This document shows, piece after piece, positions 8,691 to 17,063 of a DNA stretch of 64,000 nt. A program made the position numbers and the translations under genes. Origin of the DNA: Clostridium felsineum DSM 794 (lineage in GTDB: Bacteria; Bacillota; Clostridia; Clostridiales; Clostridiaceae). Where the stretch lies: NCBI RefSeq assembly GCF_002006355.2, contig NZ_CP096980.1, positions 4,278,001-4,342,000 of the forward strand, written 5' to 3'. Each line of letters starts with the position of its first letter. The stretch's first letter is position 1. The notes beneath the pieces are model-generated. The model had not been told where the DNA came from. It saw only the letters and a program-made list of their open reading frames with translations, and made no database searches.

Positions 8691-9981
8691 CTGTTTCATC
8701 TTCTTTTTTATCAACATTATCTAAAATATCATCGAAAGATTTATGTTCAAATTTCACGACCTTATCTTCCTTTGGCATTCCTTTAGGTACAAAAATTGCT
8801 CCAAGTCTTTTATTTCTATCAAATTTACTGTACTTTATCTCACTTAATTTGCCTTGTACATCTTTTATTTTAAGCCATATATGTTTACTCATATTCTGAA
8901 TTGATTTTGAAACATCTTCCTCTGAAAATATTTTCATATCATTTATTTCTAAAAGTAAATCTCCACTCTTTATGCCCATTTCATAAGCTTGAGAATTTGG
9001 AGCAACCTCTAAAACCATGACACCATCTTCACTATTTATAAATTTAGGTTTACCTTTCACTTCAGAATAAGATTCAAATCTTAGCATAGTCTCGTGCATT
9101 ACGGGTGCTAATATAGCCAAAACTAGTTGTTCCACTAAATTATATTTTAATATTTGAGCCAAAGCTAGTAGTATAATTCCATAAAGTGCTATACCTATTC
9201 CCGATGTAAGTGCCTTACTCTTTTTACTTTTTGTAAAAGTAACGCTTTTATATCCTATAATTCCATAGAACATAGCAAAAGAAATCACTGCACTTGGTCC
9301 AATTATTGTAAGCGCTGTTTTAATTAAAGGCCAATAACTTGGAGTAGCTACATTAACACTCCCATTTAAATCGGCATTATTAATTAAAAATAATAGCGTT
9401 ATCGGTAATGCCCAATATCTTTTAAAAGCAAAACCTCCTATTATTTTGTCTTCTCTCTTAGTAAATACTGGGATAGCACCTGATTTTCCATCAAACATTA
9501 CAAGTAAACCCTCTATAATGTGCAGCACCCCAACAAGAGACATAAGCATTACAACATCTATTTCAAGAAATTTCATTGAAGTCATATCTGCTATTTTGTT
9601 CACTGAAATAAATTGAATTACTACACTTATAACTCCAAGTACTGCTCCAGAATAGGAAAAACATATAAATCTTCCACCAAGAAACATTAGAATTACAGAA
9701 ATTAAAAATAGCAAAACTATTGCGCTGTTATCCTTAAAAGCAACTCCAAGATATGCGAGAATAACACTCCCTAAAGCTCCAGCAATTATACTAAGTGTTA
9801 TCTGTGACAATGTAAGTTCAAAAGGCGATTCTATATTCTGCCCTATTATCATCTTCTGCATAAAAGAAATCTTTCTATTTTTCATATAAAACAATGTCAT
9901 TATAATAATTATTGTAGCCAAATATGACGGCGTAACTATCATCTGCGCCAGAGCTCGTAGTGTCTGAACCGCAATATTCAT
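8662..9981 (-). CDS. Multi-pass membrane protein with C-terminal PDZ domain (MinJ-like)
   Basis: This 439-residue protein has about eight to ten hydrophobic segments over residues 10-310, then a PDZ domain (about 325-395: VAPNSQAYEMGIKSGDLLLEIN) and a very acidic Lys/Asp/Glu tail. The architecture matches Bacillus MinJ (YvjD), which bridges DivIVA and MinD to place the division site. The neighbourhood supports this: in Bacillus minJ also sits next to ctpB and ftsEX. No protease residues are evident. The membrane-PDZ architecture is certain; the MinJ-equivalent role is an inference from synteny. Confidence 0.75.
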   Translation of the reverse strand: MNIAVQTLRALAQMIVTPSYLATIIIIMTLFYMKNRKISFMQKMIIGQNIESPFELTLSQITLSIIAGALGSVILAYLGVAFKDNSAIVLLFLISVILMFLGGRFICFSYSGAVLGVISVVIQFISVNKIADMTSMKFLEIDVVMLMSLVGVLHIIEGLLVMFDGKSGAIPVFTKREDKIIGGFAFKRYWALPITLLFLINNADLNGSVNVATPSYWPLIKTALTIIGPSAVISFAMFYGIIGYKSVTFTKSKKSKALTSGIGIALYGIILLALAQILKYNLVEQLVLAILAPVMHETMLRFESYSEVKGKPKFINSEDGVMVLEVAPNSQAYEMGIKSGDLLLEINDMKIFSEEDVSKSIQNMSKHIWLKIKDVQGKLSEIKYSKFDRNKRLGAIFVPKGMPKEDKVVKFEHKSFDDILDNVDKKEDETEKDDKDLKK

Positions 9982-10021
9982 GTAAACGAAATTCCCCTCT
10001 CCATTTCAATAATTTATGTCT

Positions 10022-10074
10022 ATTATAGGGAATCCAAAATCAAATATTCATTTTTGATCTGGACTCCCTATAAT
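10022..10074 (-). other. Long inverted repeat between ctpB and the PDZ gene
   Basis: Arms of about 22 bp (10022-10044 and 10053-10074; two mismatches and one bulge) form a stable hairpin that begins 8 bases past the ctpB stop. No uridine run follows on the minus strand. It is therefore more likely an mRNA-stabilising or attenuating structure than a clean terminator. Confidence 0.6.
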
Positions 10075-10082
10075 CATAAAAT

Positions 10083-11294
10083 TTATTTTATTTTTGTTTG
10101 TATTTGTTCTAAAGCTTTTTGGAATTGTGGATCTACATTTCTATCATAAGGTTTATCCTTTAGGGTATCAGGATATTTAACTTCTATATCAGGCTTTATA
10201 CCTTTATGCTGTATGTTTTCACCATTTGGAGTATAGTATTTTGATATAGTTATTTTAAGTTGAGTATTGTCATTTAAATCGAATGGAGCCTGAACAACGC
10301 CTTTACCAAATGTCTTTACACCGATTAGTGTGCCCAATTTATAATCTCTTATAGCACCCGAAAAAATTTCTGATGCACTTGCTGTATTTCCATCTACTAA
10401 TACAACAAGTGGTAAACCTATATAATTTCCACCCTTTGACTTATATTCTTCCTTAGAATTATATTTATCAATAGTTGAAACTATAACTTTATCTTTCTCA
10501 ACAAAATTTGAAGTTACCTGAATACAAGAATTAAGCAGTCCACCTGGATTTGATCTTAAATCAAGAATAAGTCCCTTCATTCCTTGACTTTTTAATTCAT
10601 CAATTTTTTTATTAAAATTATTTCCAGTATTTTCATCAAACATACTTATTTGAATGTATGCTATTTTATTATTTAACATTTCTCCAGTTACAGTATCAAT
10701 TGCAACCTTTGCTCTTTTGGCCGTTATATCAAAATTTCCTTTAGTTGATCTGTATAAAGTAAGTGTAACATCTGTACCTTCTTTACCTTTTATCATAGAA
10801 ACTGTTTTATTAAGATCTGTTGTTACTACATCATTACCATTTACCTTTAAAATTACATCTCCTGATTTCATTCCTGCTTTTTCAGCTGGAGAGTTATCAA
10901 ATACAGTAGATACTATAACTTTATTGTCTTTCGCCTGTACTTCCATTCCAAGACCTACATACTGTTCTCCCTGCAATTCTGAATTAAAAGATTTAGTTTC
11001 ACTCTTATCCATATAAACAGTATACGGATCTTTTAAAGATGCTGTCATTCCCTTTAACGCACCGTCTAAAAGCACATCATCACTAATTTTTCCATCATAA
11101 TATTTATAAAGCTGATCCCTTACAGAAAATATTTTAGAAAATTTATTGTATGTATCTTTATCTACAACAACCTTATTGTTTCCTTGAAACACCAAAAATC
11201 TTCCGCCTAAAAATAATGATGCTGCATTAGTAACAACTAAAATAGCCACCACAATGGCAATCCACTTTTTTTTCTTGTTATCCAAAGTTTTCAC
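10083..11294 (-). CDS. ctpB: S41-family C-terminal processing peptidase (CtpA/CtpB type)
   Basis: This is a 403-residue membrane-anchored serine protease whose N-terminal hydrophobic segment (about 12-30) places the rest outside the cytoplasmic membrane. A PDZ domain (about 105-185, with GLGMEV and SPAEKAGMKSGDVIL) is followed by the S41 fold. The catalytic Ser lies in NTASASEIFSGA and the Lys in TFGKGVVQ; the substrate-positioning LRSNPGG is present. In Bacillus, CtpB cleaves SpoIVFA during sporulation. The start is read as GTG at 11294; a TTG nine bases later with GGTGA upstream is an alternative. Confidence 0.93.
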   Translation of the reverse strand: MKTLDNKKKKWIAIVVAILVVTNAASLFLGGRFLVFQGNNKVVVDKDTYNKFSKIFSVRDQLYKYYDGKISDDVLLDGALKGMTASLKDPYTVYMDKSETKSFNSELQGEQYVGLGMEVQAKDNKVIVSTVFDNSPAEKAGMKSGDVILKVNGNDVVTTDLNKTVSMIKGKEGTDVTLTLYRSTKGNFDITAKRAKVAIDTVTGEMLNNKIAYIQISMFDENTGNNFNKKIDELKSQGMKGLILDLRSNPGGLLNSCIQVTSNFVEKDKVIVSTIDKYNSKEEYKSKGGNYIGLPLVVLVDGNTASASEIFSGAIRDYKLGTLIGVKTFGKGVVQAPFDLNDNTQLKITISKYYTPNGENIQHKGIKPDIEVKYPDTLKDKPYDRNVDPQFQKALEQIQTKIK

Positions 11295-11389
11295 CGTCCC
11301 ACAAATTTTTTTGAACTATCTCGAGAAATTCCATCGATACTATTTAATCTATATAATTATAGTGTCTTCATATATAACAAATATTATTT

Positions 11390-11419
11390 ATTATAACACT
11401 ATTAAATACTCTTTGGCAA
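11390..11419 (-). promoter_or_regulatory. Promoter upstream of ctpB
   Basis: On the minus strand TTGCCA (11419-11414, five of six) is separated by 18 bases from a perfect TATAAT (11395-11390). This leaves an untranslated leader of about 90 bases before the ctpB start. Confidence 0.65.
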
Positions 11420-11463
11420 AATCTTTATATATATTCACTATAAACCAAAGAAAATATACAAAA

Positions 11464-11531
11464 ACCACTTCACACTAAAATATACCTTAGAAATTTATAC
11501 ATTTCCAAGTAATATTAAAGTTTGAAGTGGT
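11464..11531 (-). terminator. Terminator downstream of ftsX
   Basis: On the minus strand ACCACTTCA and TGAAGTGGT (arms 11531-11523 and 11472-11464) enclose a second, smaller hairpin and are followed by TTTTTG. The structure lies about 45 bases past the ftsX stop and separates ftsEX from the ctpB promoter. Confidence 0.7.
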
Positions 11532-11573
11532 CTTAAACTAGTTCTTAAAAACTAAACTTATCACAAACTCAAT

Positions 11574-12479
11574 TTATACATCAAGGAACTTTCTTATAAC
11601 TACAATACTTCCTAATGCCCCAATAAACATTCCTGCCAATACAAATTCCCATGACATAACTGTTAATACATATGACGGATCTATTATGTTCATTGTTAAA
11701 AAACTACTTCTTATTCTATTAAAGAACACTCTATATAAGTTATATACAACTACTATTGTCACAATAGCTCCAGCTAAGCCTATAAGCATTCCCTCTATTA
11801 CAAATGGAAGCCTTATAAACCAATCAGTAGCACCTATATATTTCATTATTCCTATTTCTCTACGCCTTGAATATACTGTAAGCTTTATAGTATTTCCAAT
11901 TAGGAATAATGATACTCCCGCTAGTATTATAAATATAACTATTCCAACCCATTGGACTGTATTAGTTATAGTTGATATTTTATTAATTAATTCTCTTCCA
12001 TCCTGTACTTTTTCAATTCCGTCTATTGAAGAACCATTTTTATTTTTAAGGGCTTTAACCACACCTGAAGCATAATCTGAATCTGTAACACTTACAACGT
12101 ATGAGTTTGGCATAGGATTTCTAGTATCCATACCCTCAACCAAAGTTTTATTATCATTTCCTAATTGATTTTTAAACTTAGATAAAGCATCACTTTTGCT
12201 CTCATATTTTATAGATTTTATTCCTGGTACATCTGTTAACTTGTTTAAAGCATTTTTCTGCTGATCTATTGTTATGTCATCTTTAAAGTAAACTTGTACT
12301 TGAACTTTGGATCTTACATCGCTTATTCCTGTTCTTACGTTAAGAAGCACCAATAAACATACTCCTAATATAAAAAGAGTTGCTGCTACAGTTGCTGCTG
12401 CTGCAGTACTTATAGTTTTATTTCTTTTTAAACTTTTAAGAGCATCAATAAAAAATAACTTTAATGTACTAACTCTCAT
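11574..12479 (-). CDS. ftsX: Cell-division ABC-transporter-like permease FtsX
   Basis: FtsX is the membrane partner of FtsE and gates peptidoglycan hydrolases. The product is 301 residues from the ATG at 12479 (MRVSTLKLFF). There is one membrane segment near residues 20-45, an extracellular loop of about 110 residues, and three C-terminal membrane segments with the family motif YSRRREIGIMKYIGATDWFI. I trimmed 16 upstream codons because homologous proteins begin at this Met. The start lies inside the end of ftsE, an 11-base overlap that implies translational coupling. Confidence 0.95.
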   Translation of the reverse strand: MRVSTLKLFFIDALKSLKRNKTISTAAAATVAATLFILGVCLLVLLNVRTGISDVRSKVQVQVYFKDDITIDQQKNALNKLTDVPGIKSIKYESKSDALSKFKNQLGNDNKTLVEGMDTRNPMPNSYVVSVTDSDYASGVVKALKNKNGSSIDGIEKVQDGRELINKISTITNTVQWVGIVIFIILAGVSLFLIGNTIKLTVYSRRREIGIMKYIGATDWFIRLPFVIEGMLIGLAGAIVTIVVVYNLYRVFFNRIRSSFLTMNIIDPSYVLTVMSWEFVLAGMFIGALGSIVVIRKFLDV

Positions 12480-13155
12480 AATCGTATCTTCCCCTTCGTT
12501 CATCTCTAGCAACTGTACCATCTTCAATAGCTATAACTCTCTTTTTCATATCATTTACTATTTCTTTAGCATGTGTTGCCATTATTACTGTTGTTCCTGC
12601 TTTATTTATATCACTCATTATACTAACGATTTCATTTGCTGTTTCTGGATCGAGATTTCCTGTAGGCTCGTCTGCAATTAACACCGCCGGATTATTTACT
12701 ATAGCTCTGGCAAGAGCAACTCTTTGCTGTTCTCCTCCAGAAAGTTGATTTGGAAAGTCATTTGCTTTACTTGAAAGCCCCACAAGTGCTAAAACCATAG
12801 GTACTCTCTTTCTTATTTCCTTATGACCCGCTTGTACTATTCTCATTGCAAATGCTACATTTTCATAAACACTTAAAGTAGGTATAAGCCTAAAATCTTG
12901 AAATACCATACCTATTTTTCTTCTATAATAAGGTATTTGTTTTCTTTTCAAACTACAGATATCCACATCATTTACTACTATAGTTCCTGATGTTGGTTCT
13001 ATTTCCTTCATAAGCAATTTTATAAAAGTTGATTTACCTGCACCACTTGGACCAACGACAAATACGAACTCTCCCCTATCGATTGAGATATCTATATCAG
13101 AAAGAGCTTTTACATCATTTCCGTAAGTTTTATTAACATTCTTAAATTCTATCAT
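12469..13155 (-). CDS. ftsE: Cell-division ATP-binding protein FtsE
   Basis: FtsE is the 228-residue cytoplasmic ATPase that drives FtsX. All ABC motifs are present: Walker A GPSGAGKST, Q-loop VFQDFRLI, signature LSGGEQQR, Walker B VLIADEPTGNLD and the H-loop MATHAKE. The start MIEFKNVNKTYG at 13155 has GGGAGA five bases upstream and is the usual family start; the longer reading from 13209 adds 18 residues with no homologue-like character. It is first in a two-gene operon with ftsX. Confidence 0.97.
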   Translation of the reverse strand: MIEFKNVNKTYGNDVKALSDIDISIDRGEFVFVVGPSGAGKSTFIKLLMKEIEPTSGTIVVNDVDICSLKRKQIPYYRRKIGMVFQDFRLIPTLSVYENVAFAMRIVQAGHKEIRKRVPMVLALVGLSSKANDFPNQLSGGEQQRVALARAIVNNPAVLIADEPTGNLDPETANEIVSIMSDINKAGTTVIMATHAKEIVNDMKKRVIAIEDGTVARDERRGRYDYES

Positions 13156-13219
13156 ATATCTCTCCCACTTATCTTTTTTTTCTACAAAACTATTATCATA
13201 AATCAACAAAACTATTATT

Positions 13220-13247
13220 ATTATAACACACTCTGCTAAATATACAA
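13220..13247 (-). promoter_or_regulatory. Possible ftsEX promoter
   Basis: A perfect TATAAT on the minus strand (13225-13220) is preceded after 16 bases by TTGTAT (13247-13242). The -35 match is weak, so only the -10 is convincing. Confidence 0.4.
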
Positions 13248-13278
13248 AATGCCATTTATTAATATACTATTAAGTTTT

Positions 13279-14118
13279 CTAAATTTCTTTAAAGCCTTCC
13301 CCAAGAACTTCCTTTGCATCACTTATTGTTATAAATGCATTTGGATCAGTTTCCTTTATAAAAATTCTAAGCTTTATAAATTCTTTTCTATTAAGTACTG
13401 TATACAATATATAAGTATCTTTTCCTGTGTAACCACCTTTACCATCTACAATAGTACATCCTCTTTCTAATTCCTTTATTATAAAATCACTTATAACCTT
13501 GTTTTTATCGCTTATAATCATTACCTTTTTACATATATTCAAGCCTTCTATAACACTATCTATAACAAAACCACTTATTATAACTGAAAGTAGTGAATAC
13601 ATACCAATATCTGCTCCTAATGCAAATCCAGCAAAAAGCGTTATTACAAAATCCACTAAGAGAAGTGATTTTCCTATATCCATATGTAAAAATTTATTCA
13701 TCATCTTAGCAAGTATGTCAGTTCCACCTGTAGATGCATTTTGGTTAAAGCAAATTCCCATACCAACGCCTGATATAAGTGTTCCAAATAAAGTAGCTAA
13801 TAATAAGTTTTTAGTTATGGGCTCGCACACTATATATTTATCCATAATCCATAAAGAAATAGAGAGTCCAAAACTAGAATATAAAGTTTTAATTCCAAAG
13901 TTCCCATCTATAAATATCATTGCAACTGCAAATAAAATAGCGTTCAATACAAAAGTAATTAATCCTACAGAAAGTGACCCAAAAAACTTATTTATAACTA
14001 TTGCAAAACCAGTCACCCCTCCTCCTGCTATATTATTGGGTTCAAAAAAGAATCTAACTGAAGCAGCTACTATTAAGAAACCTAATGTTATATAAAAATA
14101 TTCTTTAAACTTTTTCAT
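13279..14118 (-). CDS. YitT-family membrane protein (DUF161 + DUF2179)
   Basis: This 279-residue protein has about five to six membrane helices (residues 8-180) with the YitT hallmark GGGVTGFAIVIN near residue 32 and NQNASTGGTDILA near 127. These are followed by a cytosolic DUF2179 domain of about 80 residues (VDGKGGYTGKDTYILYTV). Such proteins are common in Firmicutes, often in many copies, and their transported substrate or role is not established. It is monocistronic by spacing. Confidence 0.9.
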   Translation of the reverse strand: MKKFKEYFYITLGFLIVAASVRFFFEPNNIAGGGVTGFAIVINKFFGSLSVGLITFVLNAILFAVAMIFIDGNFGIKTLYSSFGLSISLWIMDKYIVCEPITKNLLLATLFGTLISGVGMGICFNQNASTGGTDILAKMMNKFLHMDIGKSLLLVDFVITLFAGFALGADIGMYSLLSVIISGFVIDSVIEGLNICKKVMIISDKNKVISDFIIKELERGCTIVDGKGGYTGKDTYILYTVLNRKEFIKLRIFIKETDPNAFITISDAKEVLGEGFKEI

Positions 14119-14310
14119 ATATTATCCCCCTAATCGGTAGTTACGTAAATTTATTTATCAGATTGTATATGGTTAATAACTGTTGTTTTTATATATCTAT
14201 AATATTTTCCTATAGTTTGTGCATTTTTTCATATTTTAATTTAAAATTTATTATTTATTATATATAACGCACTAAAGCTCTTACATTGTAGATTATAAAA
14301 TATTAAAGTT

Positions 14311-14937
14311 TTATTTCAAATTTACTATCTTAAACATAAGCTCGGACTTTTTCTTTATATCTTTTGCTCCAAGTATAGCCGATACAACACTTATTCCGTC
14401 TACTCCTGCCAGAATAACTTCTCTTGCATTTTCTTCATCTATTCCACCTATACCAACCATAGGTATTTTAACGCTCTTCTTTATTTGTTGGAGTTTTTCA
14501 AGACTAACAGCTTTAGCATCACTTTTAGTAGAGGTATTAAAAATAGCTCCAACTCCTAAGTAAGTTGCTCCATTTTTTTCTGCCTCTACTGCTTCCTCTA
14601 TACTGTGAGCCGAAACTCCTATTATCTTATCTTTTCCTAACAATTCACGTGCTTTTATGAGCGGCATATCACTTTGTCCTATATGTACACCATCTGCATT
14701 TACCGCAAGTGCTATATCGATTCTATCATTTATTATCAGTGGTACATCAAAAGTATCTGTGATACTTTTCACTTTAAGAGCTGACTTATAAAAGTCGAGA
14801 GTATCCATTTCTTTCTCTCTTAATTGAACTAATGTAACGCCCCCTTCTATTGCTTCTTCTACTGCTTTGTAGAGATCTTTGTCCTTTAATACTTTTCTGT
14901 CTGTAACAAGGTATAACCTATAATCCACCTTTTTCAT
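14311..14937 (-). CDS. thiE: Thiamine-phosphate synthase
   Basis: ThiE joins HMP-pyrophosphate and the thiazole phosphate to make thiamine monophosphate. The product is 208 residues, a TIM barrel. Key family motifs are visible: LYLVTDR, VQLREKEMD, INDRIDIALAVNADGVHIGQSD, GVSAHSIEEA and the C-terminal phosphate-binding GIGGIDEENA. The start at 14937 has AGGAGG seven bases upstream, and the 12-codon longer reading would begin inside the preceding terminator. No other thi gene and no TPP-riboswitch-like leader is seen beside it. Confidence 0.95.
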   Translation of the reverse strand: MKKVDYRLYLVTDRKVLKDKDLYKAVEEAIEGGVTLVQLREKEMDTLDFYKSALKVKSITDTFDVPLIINDRIDIALAVNADGVHIGQSDMPLIKARELLGKDKIIGVSAHSIEEAVEAEKNGATYLGVGAIFNTSTKSDAKAVSLEKLQQIKKSVKIPMVGIGGIDEENAREVILAGVDGISVVSAILGAKDIKKKSELMFKIVNLK

Positions 14938-14961
14938 GTTAACTCCTCCTAACCTCACAAA

Positions 14962-14994
14962 AATAAGCACCATTCCATGAGAATAGTGCTTATT
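14962..14994 (-). terminator. Terminator after mazF
   Basis: A 14-bp stem with one wobble pair (arms 14994-14981 and 14975-14962) and a 5-base loop lies 17 bases past the mazF stop codon, followed by TTTTG on the minus strand. It separates the alr-mazEF operon from thiE. Confidence 0.75.
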
Positions 14995-15011
14995 AATTTT
15001 ATAATCTCGTG

Positions 15012-15380
15012 CTATACACTTTCAAACATACTTTGAAGACCTATACTAATCAAAAGTGCTTCATCCACTTTTTTCATATCCATATCCGTCATATGACCTA
15101 TTTTCTCTTTAAGTCTTCTTTTATCTAAAGTTCTTATCTGTTCAAGCAAAACAACAGAATCTTTGTTTAAACCATAATCTTCTGAAGAAATTTCCACATG
15201 CGTTGGAAGCTTTGCTTTATTTATCTGCGATGTTATTGCCGCAACAATCACCGTAGGACTGTACTTGTTACCCATGTCATTTTGAATAATTATGACAGGT
15301 CGTATTCCTCCTTGTTCAGAGCCAACTACTGGACTCAAATCAGCATAGAATATATCTCCTCGTTTCACCACTATTGTCAT
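15012..15380 (-). CDS. mazF: MazF/EndoA-type mRNA interferase toxin
   Basis: This is a 122-residue PemK/MazF toxin that cleaves mRNA at short specific sites. Family motifs are intact: VKRGDIFYADLSPVVGSEQGG at the N-terminus, the RPVIIIQND strand, the catalytic-site region TVIVAAITSQ and the EQIRTLDKRRL helix. Bacillus EndoA (NdoA) starts in the same way. The start ATG at 15380 lies 41 bases inside the antitoxin gene, in another frame; it gives MTIVVKRGD. Genes alr-antitoxin-toxin in this order are conserved in Bacillus. Confidence 0.95.
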   Translation of the reverse strand: MTIVVKRGDIFYADLSPVVGSEQGGIRPVIIIQNDMGNKYSPTVIVAAITSQINKAKLPTHVEISSEDYGLNKDSVVLLEQIRTLDKRRLKEKIGHMTDMDMKKVDEALLISIGLQSMFESV

Positions 15381-15660
15381 CAAGCAAATCACTCTCCGAT
15401 AGCATAACTTCATATTGATTCAAATCTTCTAAATCAGAGGAAAAACCACATTCACAAATTTCCATATTTATTTCAGCCATTTCACTATATCCACTTTTTA
15501 TTAATTCTATTTGTTGAAGTTTTTTTCTCTCCTCTATATATAATATTATAGCTTCCCTAATAAATTCACTTCTTTTTTTACAATCTTCCTTAAGTGCCTT
15601 ATCAAACTCGTCATACAGTTTTTCTGAGAGGCTAACCACTAATCTCTTTGAACTTGACAT
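15340..15660 (-). CDS. mazE: MazE/EndoAI-type ribbon-helix-helix antitoxin
   Basis: The 106-residue antitoxin has an N-terminal ribbon-helix-helix DNA-binding domain (SKRLVVSLSEKLYDEFDKAL, then KRSEFIREAIILYI) and an acidic C-terminal tail that would bind and block MazF. It starts at the ATG at 15660; AGGAGG is 13 bases upstream, an unusually long spacing. The end of the gene overlaps the toxin start by 41 bases, a common device for keeping antitoxin translation ahead of toxin. Confidence 0.9.
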   Translation of the reverse strand: MSSSKRLVVSLSEKLYDEFDKALKEDCKKRSEFIREAIILYIEERKKLQQIELIKSGYSEMAEINMEICECGFSSDLEDLNQYEVMLSESDLLDDNSGETRRYILC

Positions 15661-15709
15661 ACAAAAATTAATACCTCCTATCAACTATAACGAATATATG
15701 TATATACTG

Positions 15710-15739
15710 ATTATAATTCATCAAGTGTCAATATGTCAA
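15710..15739 (-). promoter_or_regulatory. Strong promoter of mazEF
   Basis: On the minus strand a perfect TTGACA (15739-15734) and a perfect TATAAT (15715-15710) are 18 bases apart. A GTATATAC palindrome lies a few bases downstream (15699-15706), a plausible site for autoregulation by the antitoxin. mazEF can thus be expressed apart from alr. Confidence 0.75.
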
Positions 15740-15778
15740 AGGATTTGATAAAACTTAAGTTTTTTCTATAATTCTTAT

Positions 15779-16939
15779 CTACACATAGTTTCTTATTTTT
15801 ACAACTTCTCCGTTCTCTATATAAACTCGTGGTACACGCTTACCAATCATGCAAATAACTTCGTAATTTATTGTTCCTATAATTTCAGCAATATCATCAG
15901 CTGTAAACTTTTTTCCATCTCTTTCGCCCATGATTATAACTTCATCTCCAACTTTAACTCCTGAAATATCAGTAATATCAATCATACATTGATCCATACA
16001 TATCCTTCCAACAACTGGAGCATACTTACCATTTATTATTACCTTGGCCTTGCCTGAAAGCATTCTTGTATAACCATCTGCATACCCAACAGGAAGTGTA
16101 GCTATAACACACTCTCTTTCACATTTAAACTTTCTACCATAACTAACGTACTGTCCAGGCATCATTTTTTTTATATGAACCACATTGGTCTTAAGTGTCA
16201 TAATTGGTTTTAAATGAAGGTTACTTTTGTCAACTTCATTTGATGGATAATATCCATATAGTATAATCCCAGGCCTTGTTGCTTCAAAATGAGTTTCTGG
16301 CAATTCCATTATTGCCGCGCTGTTCCCTATATGTCTCACATTTATTTCTATATCTTTTTTCTTTAATTCATCATAAAACCATTCAAACTTTTTAAGTTGA
16401 GCGTATGTGTAATCTTTGTTCTCCTCATCTGATGTAGAAAAATGCGAAAACATTCCTTCTATTTTTATGTTTGGAAGCTTACTGATTTTACAAACTTCTT
16501 CTACATTTTCTTCACTAGGTATAAATCCTATCCTGCCCATTCCTGTATCTAAGGCTATATGAATTCTAATGGTTACATTATTTTTCTTAGCCATTCTAGA
16601 TAATTCCTTGGCATACTCATATGAAAAAACAGTTTGCTCTATATGATATTTTTCAATGCTGTCCACTAAACTTAGTGGTGTGTATCCCAAAATCATTATT
16701 GGACATTCAATTCCTGACTTTCTAAGCTCAACAGCTTCACTTGCAACAGCAACCGCAAAACGATTTGCCCCATTTTTCAAAAGAATAGGTGCTACATCAA
16801 CTGCTCCATGTCCATAAGCATCAGCTTTAACCACAGCTATTATTTCATCACTTTTTGAACACTTTCTAATTTGCTGCATGTTATATGCAATATTATCTAA
16901 ATCTATTTCAGCCCATACAGGTCTTATATGTCTAAACAT
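15779..16939 (-). CDS. alr: Alanine racemase
   Basis: Alr interconverts L- and D-alanine, supplying D-alanine for peptidoglycan. The 386-residue PLP enzyme has the cofactor lysine in AVVKADAYGHGA near residue 38, the substrate-side LDTGMGRIGF motif, and the second-subunit catalytic tyrosine region PVGYADGYTRML, followed by GRICMDQCMIDIT. The start is MFRHIRPVWAEIDLDN behind AAGGATG. It lies in the acpS-nnrD-LolA-like-alr-mazEF order shared with Bacillus (acpS-ydcC-alr-ndoAI-ndoA). Confidence 0.97.
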   Translation of the reverse strand: MFRHIRPVWAEIDLDNIAYNMQQIRKCSKSDEIIAVVKADAYGHGAVDVAPILLKNGANRFAVAVASEAVELRKSGIECPIMILGYTPLSLVDSIEKYHIEQTVFSYEYAKELSRMAKKNNVTIRIHIALDTGMGRIGFIPSEENVEEVCKISKLPNIKIEGMFSHFSTSDEENKDYTYAQLKKFEWFYDELKKKDIEINVRHIGNSAAIMELPETHFEATRPGIILYGYYPSNEVDKSNLHLKPIMTLKTNVVHIKKMMPGQYVSYGRKFKCERECVIATLPVGYADGYTRMLSGKAKVIINGKYAPVVGRICMDQCMIDITDISGVKVGDEVIIMGERDGKKFTADDIAEIIGTINYEVICMIGKRVPRVYIENGEVVKIRNYV

Positions 16940-17063
16940 TTGTACACCATCCTTATTAACTATCGTAAATTTTATAACATATTAAACTTAAAAATTAAAA
17001 CCTACACTTCTACAAATGATACAGAAAAACCATTTTAATATCAAGAACCACTCATAAATATAA

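Noticed and set aside
10654..11016. 120-codon plus-strand frame opposite ctpB
   Set aside because: It is a shadow of the ctpB gene, with no ribosome binding site and a random-looking protein.
13499..14095. 198-codon plus-strand frame opposite the YitT gene
   Set aside because: The length comes from low-stop antisense of a membrane protein; no start signal is present.
14938..15011. TPP riboswitch before thiE
   Set aside because: The leader is only 74 bases and is filled by the mazF terminator; there is no room for the aptamer and no CUGAGA motif.
15764..15778. Terminator after alr
   Set aside because: AAAACTTAAGTTTT is a loop-free palindrome near 15749-15762 and not a stem-loop; read-through into mazEF cannot be excluded.
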